From Sphaerolaimus hirsutus (Eukaryota; Nematoda; Chromadorea; Monhysterida; Sphaerolaimidae): a DNA stretch of 64,000 nt. The translations under genes and the position numbers were made by a program. Below are positions 35,001-44,600 of the stretch, in pieces. Below the pieces are notes generated by a model. That model was given only the letters and a program-made list of their open reading frames with translations, ran no database searches and was not told the origin of the DNA. Within the stretch, counting starts at the first letter, position 1. The number at the start of each line of letters is the position of its first letter. The stretch covers positions 9,937,855-10,001,854 of the forward strand of contig OZ038455.1 in the NCBI GenBank assembly GCA_964036195.1, read 5' to 3'.

Positions 35001-36180
35001 AACATAACTCTCAATTTACTTTAGCTTATTTTGAGCTTATTTGTCAGTGATGTGTTTGATGCATGGTTGTATACTTATTTTAAACTATTTTCACTTACTT
35101 TTAGCAATTTTTCACCCACGTTTGGCAATTTTTCTCCATTTCTGCCTTCTACAACTTGAATAAGCTCCTACATTGTGGATAATGTAATTTTATGCCATCA
35201 TACTGTTATTGTGTTATTAAGTCCATTTATCAGATTGTGTAATTGAATTTGCTGTCCATTTGTGAACTAAAGGTTGTCTGTTGTCCCGCATTGATATGTT
35301 TCTGACATCGGAAATTTACCGTACCGAACCGTACCGTACCGCGTACCGCACTTTTCAGATTTACCGTACCGTACCGTTTACCGCAAAATTGAAGATTTAC
35401 CGTACTGTACCGTTTACCGCAAAATGGAAAATTTACTGTACCGTACGGTTTACCGCAAGGCCGTACCGTCTGCCACCCTACCGGGCACCCCACCCAACAT
35501 TACCCCCCCCCCCCCCAGATGCACAACGAGTTCTCAAAATTCAAATGAGTTTTCAACATATTTATCACTTTTTTCAAGTGTAGAAAATTGAAAAGTAAAC
35601 TGACTTGTCATTTGCCTTTTGAGTTTTCAACATATTTATCACTTTGTTCAAATGAAAAAAGTGAAAAGTCAAATGACAAGTCGCTGGGGGGGTAATGTTG
35701 GGGTGCCCGGTCACAAGCACGACACGCACATAGGCCCGTTTCGCACATAGGCCTGTTTCGCACATAAATAGCATCAGTTATGTGCGAAACGGGCGTTTGT
35801 GCGGTCCGGGTTTCATCCATGTGCGAAACGGGCGTATGTGCGAACGGGTTTATGTGCGGAACAGTGCACCCTCGTCACCAGTCCCTTATTTACATGAATA
35901 TTTACCTATTTTTAAGGTATTTTTCACTTTTTTACATTAGACCCCTTAACCCCCTTGCAGACCCAAGGGTGGCGGCGATTTTTCTACGTCAGATGAGGAG
36001 AATTCAGATGAGAACTCTATGGTCGATTTGGCCGATCTGCACGTGGCGGAATTCAGTCAGTCTTGCATATTGGCGCATTGTCTTCGTTGCTTTTTGCTGC
36101 ATAAACAGGATTTGGGCTATGTGACTTGTCGAATTATTGATAAAATCGGAATTAAAAATAGAAATTATGCCGACATTTAG
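29026..36180 (+). CDS. KLHDC3: KLHDC3 homologue (kelch propeller, CUL2 E3 receptor), complete, ten exons
   Basis: KLHDC3 is a six-bladed kelch protein that serves as substrate receptor of CUL2-RING E3 ligases and reads C-terminal glycine/arginine degrons. Coding exons are 29026-29191, 29707-29807, 30770-30839, 31259-31359, 31778-31879, 32166-32273, 32508-32628, 33029-33115, 33908-34016 and 35961-36180. They total 1185 nt, giving 394 residues (human 382), and phases agree at every junction. The start MPARVQWVASLDGAPRRVNH matches the family N-terminus. Kelch GG doublets occur six times (SFGGYC, VWGGRND, VFGGFED, VFGGRSD, IFGGYCG, LFGGSR), each with its R/H..HSA-type partner (RYGHTA, RDGHSAC, RDFHSAC, RRSHTA, RRRHCS). 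The C-terminal exon has an acidic linker (STSDEENSDEN) followed by DLHVAEFSQSCILAHC, placed where the human protein has its BC-box/CUL2-box. The TAG stop at 36178-36180 coincides with the first bases of a TAGGGTTGAAACGGG repeat end. Intron 3's donor (CCAA|GTCCGT) is poor. Intron 6 is an element (see below); intron 9 hosts a Mutator-like element. Confidence 0.97.
29310..29486. mobile_element. P1 MITE in KLHDC3 intron 1
   Basis: The left end GTGCCACTCCTACACCCTG and right end CAGGGTCTGGGACTGCCCC are flanked by a CTG duplication (29307-29309 and 29487-29489). Inner repeats are CATGCAAAGTGTCAAAAGTC and its inverse. It matches the intron-6 element but lies well inside an older intron. Confidence 0.85.
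30040..30448. mobile_element. TA-flanked TIR element in KLHDC3 intron 2
   Basis: Ends CAGTGCGCGCAGA and TCTGCGCGCACTG are perfect 13-bp inverted repeats flanked by TA on both sides. The 409-bp body is CpG-rich and non-coding. Confidence 0.7.
31014..31160. mobile_element. Partial P1 MITE in KLHDC3 intron 3
   Basis: The left end GTGCTAGTCCCAGACCCTG follows CAG directly, in the same arrangement as the intron-6 element. The right end is decayed (about CCAGAGACTG near 31155). Confidence 0.55.
32274..32504 (+). mobile_element. Introner: P1 MITE that constitutes KLHDC3 intron 6
   Basis: The element begins GTGCCAATCCCAGACCCTGT right after exon 6 (...AACCAG) and ends GGTCTGGGACTGCCCC. CAG precedes it (32271-32273) and follows it (32505-32507), giving a CAG target duplication. 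The intron (32274-32507) equals the element plus the second CAG: the terminal GT is the donor and the duplicated CAG the acceptor. The reading frame before and after (MSNQ/EQYHSD) is intact, as the KLHDC3 alignment requires. Inside are three copies of GTCATGCAAAGTGTCAAAAG-type units and their inverse near the right end. Confidence 0.92.
33243..33722. mobile_element. CCGTATTT-type element in KLHDC3 intron 8, with a nested hAT-A miniature
   Basis: It is TA-flanked, with ends CCGTATATCTTTGAATAAG and CTTATTCGAGGATATACATCG, and long C tracts inside. At 33296-33388 a 93-bp hAT-A miniature (TAGGGTTGGC...CAACCCTA, reverse orientation) sits in it with a perfect 8-bp duplication CCTTGAAT (33288-33295 and 33389-33396). 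A further unnested piece of this family is at about 32690-32760. Confidence 0.75.
34085..34255. mobile_element. Diverged P1 MITE in KLHDC3 intron 9
   Basis: CTG precedes GGGCCACTTCCAGAGCCTGT, and the inner units GTTATGCAAAGTGTCAAAA and TGACACTTTGCACGCCATT pair. The right end is decayed (ACTGGGTATGGG). Confidence 0.6.
34460..35873. mobile_element. Mutator-like foldback element, 9-bp duplication
   Basis: Arms of about 150-200 bp (34460-34613 and 35700-35873) pair through TTTCGCACATAAACCCGTTT, GGATGAAACCCAGACCGCAC and GCTTGTGACCGGGCAC. The flanks are a perfect 9-bp duplication GTCACCAGT (34451-34459 and 35874-35882). Long TIRs with a 9-bp duplication are characteristic of Mutator-like elements. 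No transposase is present; the interior includes hAT-E. Confidence 0.85.
34614..35480. mobile_element. hAT-E, TACCG-array element nested in the Mutator-like element
   Basis: Ends TAGGGTGGCAGA and TCTGCCACCCTA carry a perfect 8-bp duplication CCGGGCAC (34606-34613 and 35481-35488). Both arms are tandem ACCGTACCGTACCG units in opposite orientation; the centre is AT-rich and non-coding. Confidence 0.9.
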
Positions 36181-36350
36181 GGTTGAAACGGGTTGTTTTA
36201 AACCTTGAGTTCGGTTCATGGTATCGGTCTGGACGTCGGTATCCCGTCTTGTAGTACTTTCGGGTTCCGGTTTAGTCGCCATAAAAATCATTCGGGTTAG
36301 GGTTCAAACGGGATCAGTTTCTCGTACCAGAAATTTTTTGGAACCGGGAC

Positions 36351-37033
36351 TAGGGTTGGAAAAAAAACGTTTTTTTTTAACTCAATGGTTTTTTTTTTTA
36401 AAAACGTTTTTTTTTAAAAAACAACGTTTTTTTTAAAAGCTCCCAGATATGACCTAGTGTCAACATATATAGGTATATCAGACACTGGCAATACTCTGTG
36501 ATGTTAAATATGACCATATAATGGCTGTGGAGCCATGGGATAGCATTATAAGTGGTGATTTGTGTCAAAAATATCCATTTTTCGTCGACATATCTTTCGT
36601 ATATCGCCTTATAGTCGAATGTTCGTGACTTCAGGTAAAGTTTGGCACGGAATGGTGATCAAACAAGGTTATAAAAGGAGGTTGTTACTTTGGGAGTGAA
36701 GTTACACACTGTGGAGGTACATGGAAGCACATTACCTCAATATTATATATTACAGCAACATATGTCGGCTTATTCACCCATGGTAGCACATAGAAATGGA
36801 TGTTTTGATACTAAAAATGCAACAAAACCAATGAAAACAACCACCAATGTCAATTTGTGTGTGAAATTGCGCGCTTGCGCGCAAAAATTTTGCAAAATAC
36901 CTAGTGCTTAGTACTAAAAATTTCGGCCGATGTTTTTTTTAAAAAAAAAACATTTCGGACGTCATGTTTTTTTTAAAAAAAAAACGTTTTTTTTATAAAA
37001 AAAACGTTTAAAAAAAAACATCGGCCAACCCTA
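36351..37033. mobile_element. hAT-A3
   Basis: TAGGGTTGG...CCAACCCTA with a perfect 8-bp duplication ACCGGGAC (36343-36350 and 37034-37041). Nearly identical to hAT-A2. Confidence 0.92.
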
Positions 37034-37059
37034 ACCGGGACTGGCATTTTTATCGGGAC

Positions 37060-37350
37060 TAGCGTTCAAAAAAGGGTGATTTTCCAAAAATATTATTAAA
37101 TATAATCTCAGAAAATCTCTCAAAAAATAAAATATGATTAAATCTCTCTGAATAAACGCTGAGAAAATATAAATGAGAGATTAATTTTATAAATGAGATA
37201 TAAATGATAATCATACATTTTTTCTCATAAATAAAACATAATTAAATCTCTCTAGAACAAAAAACTGGAGAAAATATAATTAAATAAGAAATTTTTTATA
37301 TTTAATTATATTTTTTTAATATAAATCTCCCAGAGATTTTTGGAACGCTA
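37060..37350. mobile_element. hAT-F2
   Basis: Ends TAGCGTTCAAAAA and TTTTTGGAACGCTA; flanks ATCGGGAC (37052-37059) and ACCGGGAC (37351-37358) match at 7 of 8. The body is AT-rich with GAGAAAATATAATTAAATC units, shared with hAT-F1 at 53673. Confidence 0.75.
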
Positions 37351-37692
37351 ACCGGGACGGCCTTATTGAGACTACCTTAGTCCCGGGACAGTGTAGCGGG
37401 ACCAGGTCCCGCTTGAACCCTAGTTTTGGTCGAGTGCCAACCCGAACTACCCCCACTCAGACCCGACTCTGAAATCGTTGGCTATCTGCGCATTGGCTGA
37501 CAATCCCCCGTTATCAACTCACGCCGCCGATGTTTTGCCGCCGCATTTGCTGTGCGTTACTTTGCTTTGCTATGAGCGTAGTGAAAGCGTTGATTTCACG
37601 CTTTTTGGGGTATTTTGAACATCACAGTTGTTAGATAGGATGGGTGGGGTAATATGGGTGTACACTGTAATAAGGGGTAATTAGTATACTGT

Positions 37693-38953
37693 GGTAAACT
37701 GGTGGAAAATATAAATGGGAAAATCACCTAATTGTATTTTACAAATCCCACATGCAAGCTGTTAGGCTTTCATCTTGTGTGAGAGTGCCCCCAAGTATTT
37801 ACTATATATACCCTAGGGGACACCCCCCATCAGGCCACCCTTGATGCAGAAAAAATTTTTTTCATGTTTTTTTTCTGGCAAATATAAATGGAACTTCCAT
37901 ACAAATTTTTGTTCCTGATGAAACAAAAATTATTGATAAATTTTTTTCTGGACATATGAGACCAAAAAGTTTTTTTGACATTGGTAGATTGTAATCATGT
38001 GCAACTTTTCTACCCAGTCAGAACCCCCAGAAGCCCCACACAATGGTGGCGTTGTTGATCGAACATGAAATTTTTTTTGGAGAAAAACATAGGTTTGAAA
38101 AAGTGAACAATCCACTATCCCAAGCTATTCATGGAGCACATGGGGGCCAGAATTGGCTTGTTTGGTGTCACGGGCAACATATGGCTGCTCCTGGGCTCCA
38201 TTTTTGCATTCAAGTATTTTTTATAGCCAATGATAAAAATGGCCCTGTGTAGAGGGGGCACTCGCCTGACAGCGTGTCTGGTGCCTGCAGTGTCTTGACG
38301 CAAATGACAAAATACTTGTGCCCATCCAATGTGGACACTAATTATTTGATAAAAACCTATAGGGGCCAATGGGCAATGTGCCCTGTATCTAGTGTGACTG
38401 GGATAAACAAATGAAGAGGTCATGCCCAGAAAATTGAAAATCACAGTTTTTCAATCACAACTACAATTTTGATAATCACAAAGTTTAAAATCATTGTTGT
38501 CATGTTTTTGTGGTCCATGCCTGCTTGCTGGGGGCAAGTTTTGTGGGTGTGAGTGGACCAGGGACCAAATTATACTCCCAACTTACCAGCAGTCAAAATA
38601 TGGCTGTGGGAAAGCTATAAGTAATTTTTATTTTATTTGAAAAGGACCCAACACATGTGCATTCATTGCTTGTGTTGGCAGCACACAAAAAAATCGGCTG
38701 TGCACTTTACTGCAGCTGTATTTTGTGTGTTTTTTGAAAATTCCCATTTATATTTGCCGGGAAGAAAATTGGAAAAAAACATTCATCAATCTGTAGCAGC
38801 AGAACAGGGGGGTGCCAGGGGGTGCCACTTGGCATATATGTAGGCAAATGTTGTGGGCAGCCCCACATCAAATGGCAGCCATATTGGGCTGCACGTAACC
38901 CTGTGAGATAGTTATGAAAAATGAGGTACCTGATTTCCCATTTATATTTGCCA
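37693..38953. mobile_element. CpG-poor TIR element of about 1.26 kb
   Basis: GTAAACTGGTGGAAAATATA (37693) and its inverse TATATTTGCCACCAGTTTAC (to 38953) are terminal repeats of about 32 bp. Flanks TACTGTG and TACTCTG are near-identical and may be the target duplication. The interior is CpG-poor and has no recognisable product. The superfamily is unknown. Confidence 0.6.
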
Positions 38954-40454
38954 CCAGTTTACTACTCTGCATAGAAAGTTAAGTAGATTTAGGCGGGGGT
39001 TTTACCCAGGATTTTCGATCGTGGGCGGTTTGTATACGGAGCCCATCGAACGGGGTGGTGGGGGGGGGGGGGGGGCTGGCGCCTCTCGTAACCACCCACG
39101 CTCATTGGAAGACCCAACTTAGACTGGAACCTGTTGGAACCGTGCCAGAATATTCGGACATTTTGCCTTACTCCGCAGTGCGGCCACTGTCCATTTGAAC
39201 CCTATTCAGAATGGATTCTCTAAAGTTTTGAAATTTCGTGTACACATTTTCAACGTTGAACTGCAGGAAACAAGTGGAGTACAGAACTGTTCCAAATTGT
39301 ATACCGGCCCGCTATGATGGCTGAATCGATTCCACTTTGTACAGAGTTGTGAATATTGCAAAAATTGGCATTATTTAGTTGTTATAATTGTGATATTTGG
39401 ATGCTTATACTGTAAATGGACGTCATAAATGGATCTTGTACATATTTATTTACTGAGACTGCCGTGTTTTTTCTTCTAGTTTCTTCTGTGCAGGCATTTA
39501 TTTAGTCATTTGATATTTATTTTTCGCATCCTTTGTGGATTGGTGGTCTCTATCTTGGCTAGTATTGTTTGTTGTACTTTTTCGATTTACCGCTCATGCA
39601 CACGGGCCAAATTTAGTTTGGTCCGATCAATAGTTCCCCTCTCCAGATTTCAAGTTTTCATTCGGAATGCAGCTACTGATCGATAAACTTCAAAGTATTT
39701 ATATGACATCGATAGTTGACATTTGACAACACACTAGTTGACAACAGCACCAAATGTCAACTGGTCCCGATCCCAATTCAAGGCTTGCTGACGATTAACA
39801 CTCAGTGTATAATACTATTGTATACACTTAAACCTTATGTTGCAGGGCATTTGCATGACTTTTGACACTGCATGACATTTTAAATTTTACAGAGTCTGGG
39901 TGTGTGTAGGGCCATTGAATATGAAAAGGATTCGATACAACACTTCGTCTCACTCCTACTAAATTCTCTAAGTTGTTTAAATATCATTTTGTGGGAAGCC
40001 GCTATTTAAATATGTTAGGTTATAATCAAATGGGAGCAGAAACTGGGACAAATTCCACAAGCAAACGTGGCAATAAAAGTGCAAAATTTTATGGGAAGTG
40101 GTACACTGGTAACGATGTCGAACAAAATTCTTTCTCGTAGTTCTGGAGTTTTGGAATTTTTGTCACCTTGATAAAACAGTAAAATTGATACAATAGTATA
40201 TCGAAAAAAGGTGCCCCACGCTGAGACGGGTGTGGGTTAGAATTTTGTTTCGACTTAAATGTATTTTAAATTTTTTGTTTCAAATGTATAGCCCAGAAAA
40301 AACTTCCGCACTTTGCCATGTTAAAAGTAAAATTTCGCGCGAAGTATAGAAACTGCTATATAATATCTGCCACGCTGTAAGAGATCGTGTAAATTTTGCG
40401 TTTTTTAGTGGGATTACGCTTTGGATGACAAAAAGGAAAAGACAAGGACACCTG
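38954..40454. other. Intergenic, no gene seen
   Basis: It contains a G run near 39060, one end of an ACTAGTTGAC MITE (39726-39790) and a right half of a P1 MITE (about 39840-39900). The short open frames are unremarkable. Confidence 0.5.
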
Positions 40455-40764
40455 ATGCCAGTTCCGCAAGTGGAGATGTGACAAGTTGAATGGGAAGTGA
40501 AATCAGAAGTGAAAAGCAAAGTAAAATTTTGCAGTGAAGTTATTTGAATAGGGTGACATTTTAAATTCCAAAGTTCTGGCACATGCGAAAAATTGGCAAG
40601 TTTCTCACTAAATCATCATTACCACTATCAGAAACAATGCTTTCTGAGTAAGTATTCATACTTAACGTTTTTATCATTATTTATTGTTTTCACTTCGCTT
40701 TTCACTTCTCATTTCACTTTGCTTTTCACTTCTGATTTCACTTCTCCACCTGCGGAACTGGCCC
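40455..40764. mobile_element. P2-family MITE, CTG duplication
   Basis: Begins ATGCCAGTTCCGCAAGTGG, ends CCTGCGGAACTGGCCC, flanked by CTG on both sides (40452-40454 and 40765-40767). GAAGTGAAA units and their inverse lie near the ends. Confidence 0.85.
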
Positions 40765-40960
40765 CTGTTTGTCCATGACATGGGCGCGCATGTCCAGGGC
40801 GTATGAGTGCACAAATTTGAAAACAATTACATCATAAAATTAGTGGTGATATACTGTTTTTATGGTAACCGGGTGTCACTTTGAATAGAGGCGATGTCCA
40901 TTGGAGCGAATTATCTATTGCGGTGTATCGGTCATAATTTGTTAACAAATACCACTCCTG

Positions 40961-41170
40961 GTGGCAGTCCCAAGCCCTGTAAAGTGGAAACTAAAGTGTC
41001 AAATGTAAAGTCAAGTGTCAATCAAAACAAAAAAGAAAAGATTTTAATATTGAAATTTGCCTTACAATTGACACTTTACTTTACTTTTGTCATGACAATT
41101 GACACTTTACTTTGCACTTGACTTTACATTTGACACTTTACTTTACACTTTACATGGCTTGGGACTGCCC
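40961..41170. mobile_element. P1-family MITE upstream of the DEG/ENaC gene
   Basis: GTGGCAGTCCCAAGCCCTGT and GGCTTGGGACTGCCCC are inverted ends, with AAGTGTCAAATGTAAAGTC units and their inverse inside. The left flank is CTG; the right flank is CAC, so the duplication has decayed. Between it and the gene start (41171-41649) only a partial CCGTATTT element (about 41345-41440) is visible. Confidence 0.75.
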
Positions 41171-41649
41171 CCACTAAATGAGATGCAATGAGACCGAAAA
41201 CCAATTAGCCCCAAAAGGGACGATATTTTGTGGACGCCATATTTTTGACAAATTATGAGGTCCATGACCAACGAACCTACTTTAAAAATTTGATGATCGT
41301 AATTTCGCGCACACACACACTGCTTCTGTGCTCGCTACAATTTCAAAGTTGGGTATTTCGATGGGGGTATTTCTTTTTTTTCTCCAGCTTACTCAGACTT
41401 GGGGGTATTTCGAGGGAGGTCAATTCGAGCATATACGGTACATCTGAAATATTTATGTCAAATGTGCATTTACCTTTCTGACAAGGTAAATTTAAATGTA
41501 ACATGACCCTTAACGTACAATGGCCATCAGCCTCCGCAGCCACTTAAAGTAATTAATTAGCCAAACAATGTTTATCATATTGCTTTCAACAAAGGCCGTG
41601 TCCATTCACTCGGGCATCCATTTGAGTATCAGCTTTGTTATTTTCAAAA

Positions 41650-44600
41650 ATGGACGACAAAGCTAAAATAATCACCAAACCAAAGGTGCCCAAAAATTTC
41701 CCCGATGTAGCCAACGACTATTTGGACATTCAATCGGTGGGAAAGTCTAGTTTGGTGTGCAGGGCGCCTTTGAATTGTCTGAAATGGCTTTGGCTGATTG
41801 TCACTGTCATTGGTCTCGGAGCTACCATCTATCATCTGTACACTTTGGTTGACGCATACTTTTTATATCAGAGCCAGTTTACTGTAAGTTGTGGGGTAGT
41901 GAGTGACCATCGATGTATTAATCTTTTGTTTATTTTACCTACCTACGTAGTTTTTGTTTAACACGGAAACATGGAAACTCAACAATTTTAAAAAACATGG
42001 CAACAAATCTGTTTTTTGGGGGAATATAGAAACACCAGTGTTGCAAAAACGTATTTACGTTTATCCGAAATACCCGGTTATTCGGGTAACCGGGTATTTT
42101 GGGTAAACGTTGATACGTTTTTGCAACCCTCGGAGCTACACTTATATTTACTAGTTTGCCTATATTTGTACAAAATGTATACCTACAGTATATTTGTAAA
42201 TACAAGGATATCGTGTTTTGTCACATTTATTGTTATAGATTTACCAGTTTAGAGTACCGTATTTCCTCGAAATACCCCCCCCCCTCGAAATACCCGCCCC
42301 TCGTTTAACCCCCCCCCCCCTCTCGGGAGCACTATGAAACAATCACACCCCGGGGGGTATTTCGAGGAAATACGGTATGTAAAAGCATATTATTTACTAT
42401 GAATTGCCCTTTGAATAAGCCCCCGTCGAATAACCCCCCTCAAATTTTGCCCGCAAAATAATAAACTCCCTGGGGAAATTTCAAGTAAAAACCGTAAATA
42501 GGTATGTATATAAGGTATTACATCCAATTGTAGGCATACCTTCAAATTCAATTGATTTCGGCAGGTAAAAAAGTTGACGAAAAAAATAGAACGACGCTCT
42601 TCTATTAGAAGATACACGGTAACCGCTGCACGAATTTTTCACCACGCAGACGGAGCTAGTGACCAACACAACATTTGAGTTCCCAGCGGTGAGCATTTGC
42701 AACATGAGCCCGGTCAAGGCGAGCTCGTTGAAAGGCACCACGTTCTGCGGCATTTTGGAAGCTCAAGTGTACATAGACAAGAACCTAATCGAGGAGTGTA
42801 AGTTAAAACTTGTTGTTGGAGCCCTGAAACCCAGGTGCTAGCTCCGCAAATTGAGTGGGAAGTAAAATGGCAAACGTCACGTGAAATGGCAAGTAAATTG
42901 GAAAAAGTGAAGTAAATTTAGAATGTAATTTCTCCTCGCTTTTGCCATTTTACTTCTCAATTCATATCGCTTTTTTTCGCCATTTCACTTCGCATTTGCC
43001 ATTTTACTTCTCAGTTCTCAATTTGCGGAACTGGCCTCTGAAGGTAAACTTTTAGAGTTACCGAGCAAACGTTACGTTCTCTAAGTAACGATGGCAAACA
43101 AAGATTCGATAACTCGAAAACGTTTTCAATTTTTTTCAAGACATGAAATTATTTTTCCCCGTTTGAAAAAACGCTTAAAAATCGTTTTTTAAAGAAAAAT
43201 TCTAATTTTTTTTGTTGAATTTTTGTATTTTGTCCAGTATTTTTGGTTGAAATTGCATACAAAATGCAGAGATGCAATTTAGAACATCAATGTCACCTTG
43301 ACCTATTCATAGCGCCAGAACATGAACGTGCAAATGTGTCTGCGGTAACAGTTTGGAAAGCTGCGAAGCATAAAGATGCATTCCAAATTCAGCAGAATCA
43401 TTTGGTGCAAACAATTTCGAAAGTAGCCAAAATTCAGACTACATTCGAAAATTCGAAACCAAATTAAGAAAATAATATACCGTATTACCTCGAATTTTTC
43501 CCCCCCTTGAATTACCCCCCCTCGAATTGACCCCCCCCCCTCAAAATGGGCTGGGGAAATAATAAACCCCCCCTCGAAATACCCCCCCCCTTCGGAATGA
43601 TGTACGTCATGTAGATAATAAATATGTCATGTATGCAATGTACATGATGTATGTTACTGTTAATGTGCATTGCAGCTACACATAGACTACTTTGTGTAGC
43701 TATCTACGTTTTTATGTCCAAATATATCCTGTTTGGACACATTTATTACCTGTTTTGGGTATGCAAATGCATACTATTTACTACGATCCTTACGAAAATT
43801 TCTGACGAAATAAAAATACAAACCCCAGAAAAAAAACCCCTCGATTTAACCCCCCCCCCCCCCTCAAATTTTGCTGGCGAAATAATAAACCCCCATGGGG
43901 GTATTTCGAGGTAATACGGTAGGTAAATTCAACAAGTCATTTTCGAAAAAAATAAACACAAAAATTGCAATAATTTTTCAAAAGGGTTTGCCATCCTTAG
44001 TTGTAAGACATGCAAATGTGTACATAAATTTGTGCAAATGGACGAAAGAATGTATTTGGATGCACCAAGATTTACTGATTTATTTAGACAACTTATCGTG
44101 CACTCGAATTACCCGCCCCCTCTAAATTTGCTGGCGAAATAGTGACTTCGTTGGGGGTATTTCGAGGAAAAATGCTGGAACATCGAAATGGTAAAAATAT
44201 CTCGATCAGGGTTGGCAAAATCTCAGAAAAAAATAAAAATAAAATAGAAAATTAAAGAATAAAATAAAAATAAAATGTAAAATTGAAGAATAAAATAATA
44301 AAAAAATACAATTTTAATAAAAATAAAATACAATTTTAGTAAAAAGAATTTTACTTAAATCAATCCTGGTCACGAACTAAAACAAAAAATAAAAATAAAA
44401 TAAAAATAAAATGAAAAATTGAAGAATAAAATAAAAATAAAATGGAAAATTGAAGAATAAAATAAAAATAAAATACAATTTTAATAAAAATAAAATACAA
44501 TTTTAGTAAAAAGAATTTTACTAAAACCAACCCTGATCTCGATCTTATTCAATTTCACAAACATTATTAAACACTCAATAGCACTTTTGTCTTCCTTCGC

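Larger units (their letters stand above)
36178..37422. repeat. Nested repeat cluster immediately after the KLHDC3 stop
   Basis: TAGGGTTGAAACGGG (36178) and TAGGGTTCAAACGGG (36298) face CCCGCTTGAACCCTA (ending 37422) as inverted ends of a G/C-rich element. No 8-bp duplication matches, so which pair forms the ends is open. hAT-A3 and hAT-F2 are inserted inside. The KLHDC3 3' UTR must start in this material. Confidence 0.5.
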
